From positions 1 to 22,089 of the forward strand of contig CAKPVW010000029.1 in assembly GCA_934196075.1 (NCBI GenBank): a stretch of 22,089 nt of DNA, given 5' to 3'. How positions within the stretch are numbered: the first letter of the stretch is position 1; each line of letters begins with the position of its first letter. The notes below the pieces were generated by a model. It saw only the letters and a program-made list of their open reading frames with translations, did no database searches and had not been told where the DNA came from. The position numbers and the translations under genes were made by a program. Below are positions 7,317 to 14,713 of this stretch, piece after piece. The DNA is from an uncultured Anaerovibrio sp. GTDB lineage: Bacteria > Bacillota > Negativicutes > Selenomonadales > Selenomonadaceae.

Positions 7317-7928
7317 ATGAAAAAACGTGTTGGTATCTTTGGCGGAACCTTTGACCCGATCCATATAGGTCATTTGATTGTGGCAGAAACAATTATGGAT
7401 GAATTTCATTTGGACAAAGTGGTTTTCATACCAGCAGCAGTACCTCCACACAAATTGGGCAGACAGATATCTCAGGCCAAGCATCGCTACATGATGACTA
7501 TGCTGGCTACCTGCTCCAATCCCAGGTTTCAGGTATCTGATATGGAAATGCATCGGCAGGGACCATCCTATAGCCGGGACACCTTGGCTCAGCTAATAGA
7601 GGAGCATGGTAATGACACGGAATTTTATTTCATTGTGGGGGCAGATTCTGTGGAGAATCTCCATACCTGGAATCGTATTGATGAGCTTTTGACCATGTGT
7701 CATTTTATTGGGGCTTCTCGGCCAGGCTGTATGCCGGATATGGTCAGGATTGGCCAGAGATTTGGTCAGCTGGCAGCCAAAATTCATTGCTTGGAAACAC
7801 CGGAGCTGGAAATTTCGTCTACAGAAATCCGTCATAGAGTGAGGCAGGGCAAAACAATACGCTATATTGTACCTGAAGCAGTGGAACAATATATTTATAA
7901 GGAAAAATTATATTTAGATATGGTATAA
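7317..7928 (+). CDS. nadD: Nicotinate-nucleotide adenylyltransferase
   Basis: Joins nicotinate mononucleotide and ATP to deamido-NAD in NAD synthesis. The 203-residue nucleotidyltransferase shows GIFGGTFDPIHIGHL (6-20) with the HxGH-type site, the VPPHK segment, and the C-terminal ISSTEIR motif that binds ATP phosphates. Length is typical. Start: ATG 7317 with GAGGTG just upstream. It begins a compact cluster nadD-yqeK-LCP-rsfS, the standard Firmicutes order; the gap to yqeK is 20 bases. Confidence 0.96.
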   Translation: MKKRVGIFGGTFDPIHIGHLIVAETIMDEFHLDKVVFIPAAVPPHKLGRQISQAKHRYMMTMLATCSNPRFQVSDMEMHRQGPSYSRDTLAQLIEEHGNDTEFYFIVGADSVENLHTWNRIDELLTMCHFIGASRPGCMPDMVRIGQRFGQLAAKIHCLETPELEISSTEIRHRVRQGKTIRYIVPEAVEQYIYKEKLYLDMV

Positions 7929-7948
7929 TCACAAAGAGGGCTGTTTGT

Positions 7949-8536
7949 ATGAACTATGAAGAAATGAAAATAAAATTGCAATCCAGACTAAAGCCGTCTA
8001 GATATGAGCATTCAGTAGGGGTGGCAGAGACAGCAGCCTTTTTGGCTGGCAGATTTAATCTTGATGTAGAGATGGCACGCGTTGCCGGCCTGCTCCATGA
8101 TTGTGCCCGTCAATATACCAATGAACAGCTGCCGGGAGAGGCCCAGCGCCGGGGGATTGCCATTGGTGCTGTGGAGAGAGAGATGCCACTGCTGCTGCAT
8201 GGGTATGTAGGTGCCCAACTGATTGCAGAGGAATATGGTGTAGACTCTCCTGAGATAGCTCAGGCCATTTACCGTCATACTGTGGGCGGTTCTCAGATGA
8301 CTGATTTGGATAAGATTGTCTATTTTGCAGATATGATTGAACCCCACCGGGATTACCCTGAGGTGGAGGAGCTTCGTCGCCTGTCCAGAGAGGCATCCTT
8401 GAATGAAATGATTTTGGAGGGGATGGATCAGTCCATTATTTTTGTGGTACACAAGGGGCATATGCTGCACCCTGATACCATTGCCGCCAGAAATGATATT
8501 CTTTTGGAAATTTCTCACAAAGCTGATTTGGATTGA
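7949..8536 (+). CDS. yqeK: YqeK-family HD-domain Ap4A hydrolase
   Basis: A 195-residue HD-superfamily metalloenzyme. Characterised YqeK proteins split diadenosine tetraphosphate symmetrically into two ADP, clearing a stress-related nucleotide. Metal ligands are visible: His21 (RYEHSV), His50-Asp51 (GLLHDCAR), His84 (LLHGYVGA), His110 (YRHTVG) and Asp128 (VYFADMIEP). ATG 7949 lies 20 bases after nadD. Only six bases separate its stop from the LCP gene. Confidence 0.93.
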   Translation: MNYEEMKIKLQSRLKPSRYEHSVGVAETAAFLAGRFNLDVEMARVAGLLHDCARQYTNEQLPGEAQRRGIAIGAVEREMPLLLHGYVGAQLIAEEYGVDSPEIAQAIYRHTVGGSQMTDLDKIVYFADMIEPHRDYPEVEELRRLSREASLNEMILEGMDQSIIFVVHKGHMLHPDTIAARNDILLEISHKADLD

Positions 8537-8541
8537 TATAG

Positions 8542-9561
8542 ATGGTAAGCCAGACAAAAATAAATGTACAGAATAAAAGAAGAAAACTGCGCAGACAGCG
8601 AAGGTTAAAGTTTTTTCGCCTGTTGATAGTTTTAATGATATTTGGTTTGATTGCTACGGCAGCAGGCTGGTGTCTTATGCAGGCCTATGGCTGGGCATCC
8701 AGAACCTATGATGTTTATGCTGAGATTTATGATGGCTATAGACAGCGAAGGGAATTGAGAGCAGCCAGCTTTGATCCTCGTTTTGATGGCTATACCAACA
8801 TTCTCTTTGTTGGCTTAGATACGGGTGCAGAGGGCATGGGCCAGCAGGCTGATAATATGTTTTTGCTGAGTTTTCGCCATGAGGATGGTGCTGTTCGTAT
8901 TGTCAACATTCCTCGTTTTACTCTGACAACTATACCAGGTATGCCTCAGCAGCAACGCTTGAACAATGCTTATCCCTATGGTGGTGTCAATTTGCTGGAG
9001 CAGTCTGTAGAAAAGCTGCTTCAGGTTACCATACATCATTATGTGGTCATAGATACAGAGGCTTTGCGAGAGCTGGTAGATGTTATTGGCGGTGTAGATG
9101 TTTATGTGGAAACCAATATGGATTATGATGATCCGGAGGATGATCTCCATATTCATATTCCCAAGGGGTATCAGCATATGGATGGTGATACTGCCCAGAA
9201 ATATCTGCGTTATGCCAGCGATGATTTGGGAGCTTATGGCAGAGGCAAAAGACAGCAGAGCTTTATCAAGGCGGTGTACAATCGCATGCTGCAGCCAGAT
9301 ATGCTAACCAAGCTGCCTCAGCTGACAGATGTATGGCAAAGGCGTGTGAATACCACTATCGAGGTTTTTGATGCAGGACATTTTGCCAGTATTATCACAA
9401 AGTTGTCCAATGTACAGCCAGAACTGAAGCTGTTGCCAGGAGGCTGGGATGAATATGGTTCCTGGGTATCAAATCCTCAGGATGTACAAAATATGATGAA
9501 TGAGCTCTTCCCACAGCCGGAGGAGAAGGAAGATAATAAAGGATTTTTTGATTTATTCTAG
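8542..9561 (+). CDS. LytR-CpsA-Psr (LCP) family protein with divergent active site
   Basis: LCP proteins transfer lipid-linked glycopolymers to the cell envelope from outside the membrane. The 339-residue protein has a strongly basic N-terminus (12-23), one membrane helix (about 24-47) and an extracytoplasmic LCP domain (about 82-245). Seen: ILFVGLDTG (87-95), ADNMF (103-107), NIPRFT (122-127), DVIGGVDVYV (180-189) and GRGKRQQ (233-239). The usual motif is IPRDT; here Asp is replaced by Phe126, and the usual Arg before the second conserved Asp (RSDTM) is Ala103. The C-terminus is acidic. No strong ribosome binding site precedes it, so it is probably translated by coupling with yqeK. LCP genes occupy this slot between yqeK and rsfS in many Firmicutes. 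Substrate unknown. Confidence 0.88.
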   Translation: MVSQTKINVQNKRRKLRRQRRLKFFRLLIVLMIFGLIATAAGWCLMQAYGWASRTYDVYAEIYDGYRQRRELRAASFDPRFDGYTNILFVGLDTGAEGMGQQADNMFLLSFRHEDGAVRIVNIPRFTLTTIPGMPQQQRLNNAYPYGGVNLLEQSVEKLLQVTIHHYVVIDTEALRELVDVIGGVDVYVETNMDYDDPEDDLHIHIPKGYQHMDGDTAQKYLRYASDDLGAYGRGKRQQSFIKAVYNRMLQPDMLTKLPQLTDVWQRRVNTTIEVFDAGHFASIITKLSNVQPELKLLPGGWDEYGSWVSNPQDVQNMMNELFPQPEEKEDNKGFFDLF

Positions 9562-9571
9562 GAGGAATAAT

Positions 9572-9925
9572 ATGGTAAAAACATCTCTTGAATTGGCAAA
9601 TCTCATAGCCGAAGCGGCCTCTGATAAAAAGGCTAGAGATATTGTCCTTATGAAAATGATTGATTTAACACCAACTACAGATTATTTTGTAGTTTGCTCT
9701 GCTGGCAGCAGCACTCAGGTGCGGGCTATTGCAGATAATATTGAGGAAAAGCTTCAGGAAGAGGCTGGCATGGAATTTCTGCACAAGGAAGGCTATAGGG
9801 AAGGAGAATGGGTACTGCTGGATTATGGTGATTGTGTAGCCCATATCTTCTTGCAGGACAGCCGTGAATACTATGCTTTGGAAACTCTGTGGGGGGACGC
9901 AGAGCTGGTTCCTTATGAGGATTGA
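9572..9925 (+). CDS. rsfS: Ribosomal silencing factor RsfS
   Basis: Binds L14 on the 50S subunit and blocks joining with 30S when nutrients are short. The 117-residue product shows the family blocks ARDIVLMKMIDLTPTTDYFV, SAGSSTQVRAIADNI, EGYREGEWVLLDYGDCVAHIF and REYYALETLWGDAE. ATG 9572 with AGGAGG (9560-9565) gives the standard N-terminus; an upstream in-frame start at 9500 lies inside the LCP gene. The stop TGA (9923-9925) overlaps the start region of the next gene, so the two are likely coupled. Confidence 0.95.
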   Translation: MVKTSLELANLIAEAASDKKARDIVLMKMIDLTPTTDYFVVCSAGSSTQVRAIADNIEEKLQEEAGMEFLHKEGYREGEWVLLDYGDCVAHIFLQDSREYYALETLWGDAELVPYED

Positions 9926-9927
9926 TG

Positions 9928-10857
9928 ATGGCAGGTATAAATAATTCACGTCGTGGAGGCTTCCGTCAGCGGGAAAGCCGTTCCCCTAGGGTAGAAAAGC
10001 CTGTTATGAAATACGGTCCTAGCACCGTGGCTGTGCTGACCGTGGTTAGAGAATCTGAAATGGGTGCCTTTCTAGATGCAGAAACTGGTCGTACCAATGA
10101 CGATATACTTCTCCACAAGACGCAGCAGACTGCACCTGTTCATATAGGTGATCAGGTTAAGGTATTTTTGTATCTAGATCCCAAGCATCGTCTGACAGCC
10201 AGTATGCGGGTGCCTCGTTTGAAGGAAGGACAGATTGCCCGTATGCGGGTTATCAACGTCAGCAAGGACGGTGCCTTTTTGGATGTAGGTGCAGAGCGCG
10301 GTATTTTTATGCCCTATGCTGGCATGAGAGGCAAGCTGCAAATTGGTGAGGTAGTATGGGCCAAGCTGTATACGGATAAATCAGGCCGCCTAGCTGTAAC
10401 CATGAAGGTAGAGGACGAAATGCGCCGGGCTTCTGTAAAGGCTGTAGATGTTCACAAGGGGCAGATGGTGAAGGGGTCTGTATATAATATTACGGATAGC
10501 GGTGCCTTTATGCTGACTACGGAGCGTTATATTGCTTTTATTGCCAACAAGGAAATGCAAGAGCATCCACGGGTAGGACAGGAGCTGGAGGCCCGGGTTA
10601 CCTACGTGCGTCCAGATGGCAGAATAAATGCTTCTCTGAGGGAAGCCAAGGAAAAGGCACTGGTTAGCGATGCAGACAAGATATTGATGTTTTTGCAGAC
10701 AAATAACGGCCGCATGCCTTATTGTGACACCAGCAGTCCAGAGCTGATAAAGGGGAAGTTCAGAATCAGTAAGGCTGCCTTCAAGAGAGCCTTAGGACAT
10801 TTGTATAAGGAAGGCTTTATTGAAATGAAGGAAGGCTGGACTTATTTGCTAAAATAA
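9928..10857 (+). CDS. cvfB: CvfB-type S1-domain RNA-binding protein
   Basis: A 309-residue protein with S1-like repeats: one at about residues 30-90, a clear one at about 95-155 (GQIARMRVINVSKDGAFLDVGAERGIFMP, in two parts), a third at about 165-225 (GQMVKGSVYNITDSGAFML), then a C-terminal winged-helix segment (GKFRISKAAFKRALGHLYKE). This matches the CvfB/YitL family, RNA-binding regulators of virulence or stress genes in Firmicutes. The start is ambiguous among TTG 9922, ATG 9925 and ATG 9928; I chose 9928 because AGGA ends six bases upstream. The first 20 residues are basic and likely disordered. Last gene of the nadD cluster. Confidence 0.85.
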   Translation: MAGINNSRRGGFRQRESRSPRVEKPVMKYGPSTVAVLTVVRESEMGAFLDAETGRTNDDILLHKTQQTAPVHIGDQVKVFLYLDPKHRLTASMRVPRLKEGQIARMRVINVSKDGAFLDVGAERGIFMPYAGMRGKLQIGEVVWAKLYTDKSGRLAVTMKVEDEMRRASVKAVDVHKGQMVKGSVYNITDSGAFMLTTERYIAFIANKEMQEHPRVGQELEARVTYVRPDGRINASLREAKEKALVSDADKILMFLQTNNGRMPYCDTSSPELIKGKFRISKAAFKRALGHLYKEGFIEMKEGWTYLLK

Positions 10858-10899
10858 GCTGATAAAAAACTTTTTTTCACGCTTAGCAGGATTTTTTTT
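10858..10899 (+). terminator. Probable terminator after cvfB
   Basis: GCTGA (10858-10862) can pair with TTAGC (10883-10887), with internal A-run/T-run pairing, followed by AGGA and a long T-run to 10899. It is AT-rich but well placed directly after the cvfB stop. Confidence 0.55.
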
Positions 10900-10976
10900 A
10901 TTTGTCTCGAATAAGATACTTGAAAAGGATATTTCTTGCTTTTTCCCTTCATTAATCAAGAGTTGGGTTAGCAAAA

Positions 10977-11161
10977 TAAAATATGCAAGAACCGTAGGGA
11001 CTATGGGGATAGCCTGGGAAATGAGTTCTCGCTAGGGAGCTGTCACTGGGAAACTGCGACTTTGGTCGTGGAAGGTTCAGATGTGTTGAATGTATCTGTA
11101 TGTGCATAGGTATAGACCGTAAAGTGCAGTTGCAGAGATTAAATAAAATGGGGGCGATAGA
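10977..11161 (+). ncRNA. Candidate structured leader RNA upstream of cheV
   Basis: A GC-richer island in an AT-rich 300-base gap. A closing stem GAACC (10989-10993) / GGTTC (11074-11078) surrounds three hairpins. The first is AGG-CTAT/ATAG-CCT (10996-11015, GGGG loop, GA bulge). The second is AGTTCTC/GGGAGCT (11024-11041, GCTA loop, two G-U pairs that work only on the + strand RNA). The third is CGAC/GTCG (11057-11068, TTTG loop). A possible -10 TAAAAT lies at 10977-10982 with no good -35. The stretch GTCACTGGGAAACTG...GGAAGG resembles part of the cobalamin riboswitch core, but no B12 box follows, so I do not assign a class. The ribosome binding site of cheV (GGGGG, 11150-11154) lies downstream. 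Confidence 0.45.
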
Positions 11162-12094
11162 ATGGCAGTCGAAGAGAACAAGGGCATTCTGCTGGAAACC
11201 GGTACAAATGAGTTTGAGATTGTAGAATTTAGTATTGGTTCTGTTAATTATGGTATAAATGTAGCCAAGGTACGGGAGGTTATTACTCGTACGCCAGTTA
11301 CAGAAATGCCACAGGCTCATCCTTATATTGATGGATTGTTTACATTGCGTGGCAAGGCAATACCTTTGGTAAACCTGCCAAGATGTCTGAATATGCCAAG
11401 CCATGGTGAACCAAAGAATATAATCGTTACTGAGATTAACAATTATGATATTGGGTTCCTGGTGGATAGTGTATCTCGTATTCATCGTATTTCTTGGAAG
11501 AATATGGAGCCTTCTCCTGAGGTGGGAGATCAGTCCAGAGTTGTTGGTATTGTCAAGATGCAGGAAAAGATTATTCTCCTGTTGGATTTTGAGACTATTA
11601 TTGCCGAGATTAATCCAGAGATTAATGCCAAGCTGACAACCTTTGATGATGCTTCCATGGATATGAAGGCTGAGCGTTCCAATGTACATGTACTTTGTGC
11701 AGAGGATTCTCCACTGCTGAGAGAGCTGCTGGTTAATACTCTCCATGAATCTGGTTATCGCTTTGTTCGGGATTTCAACAATGGTCAGGATGCTTGGAAT
11801 TATCTGTCCAATAACCTTAATGCAGACTTGCCAATCGAGGATCAGGTTCGAGTAATTATTTCTGATATTGAGATGCCTCAGATGGATGGTCATCGTCTGC
11901 TGAAGCTGGTGAGAAGTGACAATAAGTTCAATGGTATTCCATTTATCCTGTTCTCCTCTTTGATTAGCGAGGAGATGCGTCATAAGGGTGAGGAATTGGG
12001 GGCTGATGGCCAGATTTCCAAGCCAGAAATCAATCAGCTGATTGGTCTGATGGATGAATTAATCTTTGGCGTTAAGGCAAAGAAGGAAGACTAA
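11162..12094 (+). CDS. cheV: CheV-type chemotaxis coupling protein (CheW domain + receiver)
   Basis: Links chemoreceptors to the CheA kinase and adjusts sensitivity through phosphorylation. The 310-residue protein has an N-terminal CheW domain (about 15-155: FSIGSVNYGINVAKVREVI, DGLFTLRGKAIPLVNLP) and a C-terminal receiver domain (about 173-300). The receiver is complete: acidic pair Glu181-Asp182, phospho-acceptor Asp235 (ISDIEMPQMDG), Ser265/Ser266 at the Thr/Ser position and Lys287 (ISKPE). Start: ATG 11162; the ribosome binding site is an unusual GGGGG at 11150-11154. It appears to be a single-gene transcript with a structured leader and its own terminator. No other chemotaxis or flagellar gene is in the window, so the cognate cluster lies elsewhere. 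Confidence 0.93.
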   Translation: MAVEENKGILLETGTNEFEIVEFSIGSVNYGINVAKVREVITRTPVTEMPQAHPYIDGLFTLRGKAIPLVNLPRCLNMPSHGEPKNIIVTEINNYDIGFLVDSVSRIHRISWKNMEPSPEVGDQSRVVGIVKMQEKIILLLDFETIIAEINPEINAKLTTFDDASMDMKAERSNVHVLCAEDSPLLRELLVNTLHESGYRFVRDFNNGQDAWNYLSNNLNADLPIEDQVRVIISDIEMPQMDGHRLLKLVRSDNKFNGIPFILFSSLISEEMRHKGEELGADGQISKPEINQLIGLMDELIFGVKAKKED

Positions 12095-12104
12095 AAAATT
12101 TTGG

Positions 12105-12151
12105 AGCTGTTCTATCTCTGTTTTTATATGGATGATAGGACAGCTTTTTTT
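12105..12151 (+). terminator. Intrinsic terminator after cheV
   Basis: AGCTGTTCTATC pairs with GATAGGACAGCT (12134-12145): a 12-bp stem with one G-U pair, followed by a T-run to 12151. Confidence 0.9.
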
Positions 12152-12353
12152 GTACATGAAAATAAACTATAGTCAATCATATGAAAATATGATAAGATTA
12201 TCGTGAACAACTATTTGTTAGAAAAATGTGTGAGAATAAAACAAAGATAGCTATGCAGTTAACAAATTTATTAGTTACGAAAAATTATTATTGTGCTGTT
12301 TGGTAAGTTTTCTTTTGGAATTCATAAATAGAAATTATTAAAGGAGTGGCGGT

Positions 12354-13439
12354 ATGGGTGAGGAAACTGGTATTCATTTATCTATATTGGTAATAACCTT
12401 TTTATTGATGTTTACCATGGGAGTACAGGCTTATTATTCAAGTGCCATAAGCTCTAAACTGAATAAGACATTTATTCGCTGTTTTGCGTTGATTGCTTTT
12501 TGTGCGGCTATGGACTGGCTGCGCTTGACCTTGAATGGTTCTACAGCACCAATTTATTGGCATTACCTAGTTGTTAGTGCGGAATATGCCAGTGCCCCTC
12601 TGGTGGTTTTGATGATTATCAGAGTATTGGGGCGGATGAAGGAAAATTACTTTTTGGTGCCTTTATTTGCTCTTAATATTATCCTGCAATTTTCCACAGG
12701 ATTTACCCACTGGATTTTTTATATGGATGATGCCAATATGTTTGTGCGAGGAGATTTCTTCCGGGTATATGTGTTTATTTATACTATTGGTATTTTTGCT
12801 ATGTATAGGGCCGTGTACAAATGCAGTCAGGAATTTCAAAACCGCAACTACAAAATGCTTCTGTTAAGTATTGTTTCCTTGACTGTTGGGGTAGGAATGA
12901 ACGAATTTAGCGTTATAGAGAATCGCACTACCTTTTTAGCCGTAGCAATCGCAAGTACATTATTCTATATTTATTTTATGGAAATCAGTCTCCAAACGGA
13001 CTCTCTAACCAAATTGTTAAATCGGCGCTGTTTCGATAGACATCTCAAGCAGTTGAATTACGATTCTGTTATTGTTTTGTTCGATGTAAATAAGTTTAAG
13101 GATATAAATGATAACTATGGTCATAAGGCAGGGGATATGGTGCTGCAGCAGGTGGCTGGGGCTATTCGTTATGTCTTTGGCAATACTGGTTATGTATATA
13201 GAATTGGCGGCGATGAATTTGCTCTTATCCTCAAGTCTGGGCAGCAGGAAAAAGTGAATTATCAGCTAATGGTGGAACTGCTGGAGCAAAGGCTGGATAA
13301 GCTGCGTCAAAAGGAAAACCCGATTCTTCCTTCGGTGTCTATGGGTCATGCTGATTACAAGGCGGGCATGGATAAGTCTAAAATTGTGGAACAGGCGGAT
13401 GAGAATATGTATAGGCACAAAAATAGCAGTCGGCCTTGA
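12354..13439 (+). CDS. Membrane-bound diguanylate cyclase (GGDEF), no inhibitory site
   Basis: Makes the second messenger cyclic di-GMP from two GTP. The 361-residue protein has an N-terminal region of about seven hydrophobic helices (about 8-208; probably 7TM-type sensor, ligand unknown) and a C-terminal GGDEF domain. The catalytic domain looks active: DSLTKLLNRR (216-225), FDVNKFKDINDNYGH (243-257), GGDEF (285-289), and a complete C-terminal end with ADENMYRHK. The product-inhibition site RxxD, expected at 276-279, reads GNTG and is absent. AAAGGAG precedes the ATG. The 202-base gap upstream is AT-rich, with a small ATCATAT-GAAA-ATATGAT hairpin (12176-12193) and no clear promoter. Being next to cheV, it may act on motility. 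Confidence 0.92.
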   Translation: MGEETGIHLSILVITFLLMFTMGVQAYYSSAISSKLNKTFIRCFALIAFCAAMDWLRLTLNGSTAPIYWHYLVVSAEYASAPLVVLMIIRVLGRMKENYFLVPLFALNIILQFSTGFTHWIFYMDDANMFVRGDFFRVYVFIYTIGIFAMYRAVYKCSQEFQNRNYKMLLLSIVSLTVGVGMNEFSVIENRTTFLAVAIASTLFYIYFMEISLQTDSLTKLLNRRCFDRHLKQLNYDSVIVLFDVNKFKDINDNYGHKAGDMVLQQVAGAIRYVFGNTGYVYRIGGDEFALILKSGQQEKVNYQLMVELLEQRLDKLRQKENPILPSVSMGHADYKAGMDKSKIVEQADENMYRHKNSSRP

Positions 13440-13525
13440 TGGTGGAGGACATCGGACACCTCGTTATAAATTTATATATAGGCGAATGTTTTTTCTAAAA
13501 ACTGCTGGTTTTTTTTCTGAATATC

Positions 13526-13534
13526 TGTTATGAT
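13526..13534 (+). promoter_or_regulatory. Extended -10 promoter for ssb
   Basis: TGTTATGAT: an extended -10 element (TG-n-TATGAT, 13526-13534) with only a poor -35 upstream. Transcription would start near 13541, giving a leader of about 60 bases before ssb. Confidence 0.5.
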
Positions 13535-13601
13535 AGATACAGAAATTGTGAATGACCTGTTGCAGCGGATGCTGAGACAGGTATGATTGGAGGACGAATA
13601 G

Positions 13602-14078
13602 ATGAACAAGGTATTTCTCAAGGGCCGTCTGGCTCGTGATGTAGATTTGCGCACTACCACCACTGGCAAGTCTGTAGCTCAGGTAAGTATTGCTGTTAAC
13701 CGCTGGGGCAAGGACCAGGGGGCAGATTTTATACCGTTGGTTATTTGGGGACAGCAGGCAGAAACCTTTGCCCGTTATTTGGGCAAGGGCCGTGAGGTTC
13801 TGGTAGAGGGTCGTATGCAGGTAAGAAGCTATGATGATAAGAATGGCAACAAGCGTTATGCTACAGAGGTTATTGTAGAGAATTTTGAGTTCTGCGGCAG
13901 CCGCAATGATGCTGGCAATGGCGGTGGCCATGATGGTTTTGGAGGCAATAATAATTTTGCTGGTGGTGGTCACGATAGCTTCCCAGGCAACGGAGGTGCT
14001 CAGAACAATAATGCACCATTTGCTGCAAATAATGATACTTTTGGTAGTATTTCAGAGGATGGAGATATTCCATTCTGA
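13602..14078 (+). CDS. ssb: Single-stranded DNA-binding protein
   Basis: Binds single-stranded DNA and recruits replication and repair partners. The 158-residue product has an N-terminal OB fold (1-105: MNKVFLKGRLARDVDLRTT, FIPLVIWGQQAETFARYLGKG, VLVEGRMQVRSYDD), a Gly/Asn-rich flexible linker (about 106-148) and the conserved acidic tip ending DGDIPF that docks partner proteins. GGAGG precedes the ATG. Here ssb is not between rpsF and rpsR, where the main Firmicutes copy usually sits, so this may be a second paralogue or a relocated copy; the window cannot decide. Confidence 0.94.
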   Translation: MNKVFLKGRLARDVDLRTTTTGKSVAQVSIAVNRWGKDQGADFIPLVIWGQQAETFARYLGKGREVLVEGRMQVRSYDDKNGNKRYATEVIVENFEFCGSRNDAGNGGGHDGFGGNNNFAGGGHDSFPGNGGAQNNNAPFAANNDTFGSISEDGDIPF

Positions 14079-14099
14079 TAGGAACAGTGAGGTGTTTTT

Positions 14100-14471
14100 A
14101 TGCAGTTTAAAATGATTCATGAAAATTATAATGTAGCCGATTTAGCGGTTTCCATTCCTTTTTATGAGGAGGCTTTGGGGCTTCACGAGGTAAGACGGAA
14201 GGAAGCCCAGGATGGCTCCTTTATCATCGTATATTTGGCCAATGATGCTTCTGATTTTGAGCTAGAGCTGACCTGGCTGCGGGATATGGATAGACCGTAC
14301 AATCTAGGTGATTGTGAATTCCATCTGGCTTTCCGTACCGATGATTATGAGGCTGCTCATGCCAAGCACGAGAAAATGGGCTGTATATGCTATGAGAATC
14401 CTCAGATGGGTATTTACTTTATTAAGGACCCAGACGGATATTGGCTGGAGATTCTGCCATCAACAAAATAA
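14100..14471 (+). CDS. gloA: Glyoxalase I-type VOC-family protein (lactoylglutathione lyase-like)
   Basis: A 123-residue vicinal-oxygen-chelate protein. Glyoxalase I isomerises the methylglyoxal-thiol adduct. The four expected metal ligands fit: His7 (MIHENYNV), a Glu in FELELTW, a His in CEFHLAF and a Glu in WLEILP near the end. The DPDGYWLEI signature is typical. Start: ATG 14100 with GAGGTG upstream. It lies 21 bases after ssb and ends at a strong terminator, so the two may share a transcript. Firmicutes often lack glutathione, so the real thiol or substrate is open; the symbol is provisional. Confidence 0.8.
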   Translation: MQFKMIHENYNVADLAVSIPFYEEALGLHEVRRKEAQDGSFIIVYLANDASDFELELTWLRDMDRPYNLGDCEFHLAFRTDDYEAAHAKHEKMGCICYENPQMGIYFIKDPDGYWLEILPSTK

Positions 14472-14483
14472 TTTCAAATGATA

Positions 14484-14520
14484 TGCCTGTCTGTGAATAT
14501 GCAGATGGGCATTTTTCTTG
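14484..14520 (+). terminator. Intrinsic terminator after the glyoxalase gene
   Basis: ATGCCTGTCTG (14484-14494) pairs with CAGATGGGCAT (14503-14513) over 11 bp including two G-U pairs, followed by TTTTTCTT. The G-U pairs fit only the + strand transcript. Confidence 0.9.
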
Positions 14521-14539
14521 ACAAGATTAAAAAGTAGTA

Positions 14540-14582
14540 GTAATATCATGATGTAATTACGATAGTTACAACATGATATTAC
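14540..14582. repeat. Inverted repeat / large hairpin upstream of the DUF2156-GNAT gene
   Basis: GTAATATCATG (14540-14550) and CATGATATTAC (14572-14582) are perfect 11-bp reverse complements. The interior continues with an A-A mismatch and TGTAA/TTACA, so most of the 43 bases can fold. There is no T-run, so it is not a terminator. Confidence 0.7.
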
Positions 14583-14588
14583 GTTTGT

Positions 14589-14600
14589 GTTTGTACAAAC
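14589..14600. promoter_or_regulatory. Perfect 12-bp palindrome, candidate operator
   Basis: GTTTGTACAAAC is a perfect palindrome. A related half-site TTTGTAC recurs at 14627-14633. Both lie upstream of the -10 element at 14663-14668, which is where a dimeric regulator would bind. The regulator is unknown. Confidence 0.4.
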
Positions 14601-14659
14601 AATGACAATATTTAGAAAATAATAACTTTGTACGATTTTATAGGTCTTTCAGAAAAGTG

Positions 14660-14668
14660 TGGTATAAT
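14660..14668 (+). promoter_or_regulatory. Extended -10 promoter of the DUF2156-GNAT gene
   Basis: TGGTATAAT: a consensus -10 TATAAT (14663-14668) with the TGn extension. The -35 region is poor, consistent with an extended -10 or activator-dependent promoter. Transcription would start near 14675, 39 bases before the gene. Confidence 0.65.
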
Positions 14669-14713
14669 GCTGGAAAGGCAAGTAAATGAGTAAGAATTAA
14701 GTAGGTAGATAAA

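Noticed and set aside
10989..11078. tRNA-like cloverleaf before cheV
   Set aside because: About 90 bases with a closing stem and three hairpins, but the closing stem is only 5 bp and there is no T-loop, anticodon arm or CCA.
10952..11983. 343-codon open frame on the - strand across cheV
   Set aside because: It lies opposite a clear CheV coding region and has no recognisable domain or ribosome binding site; antisense shadow.
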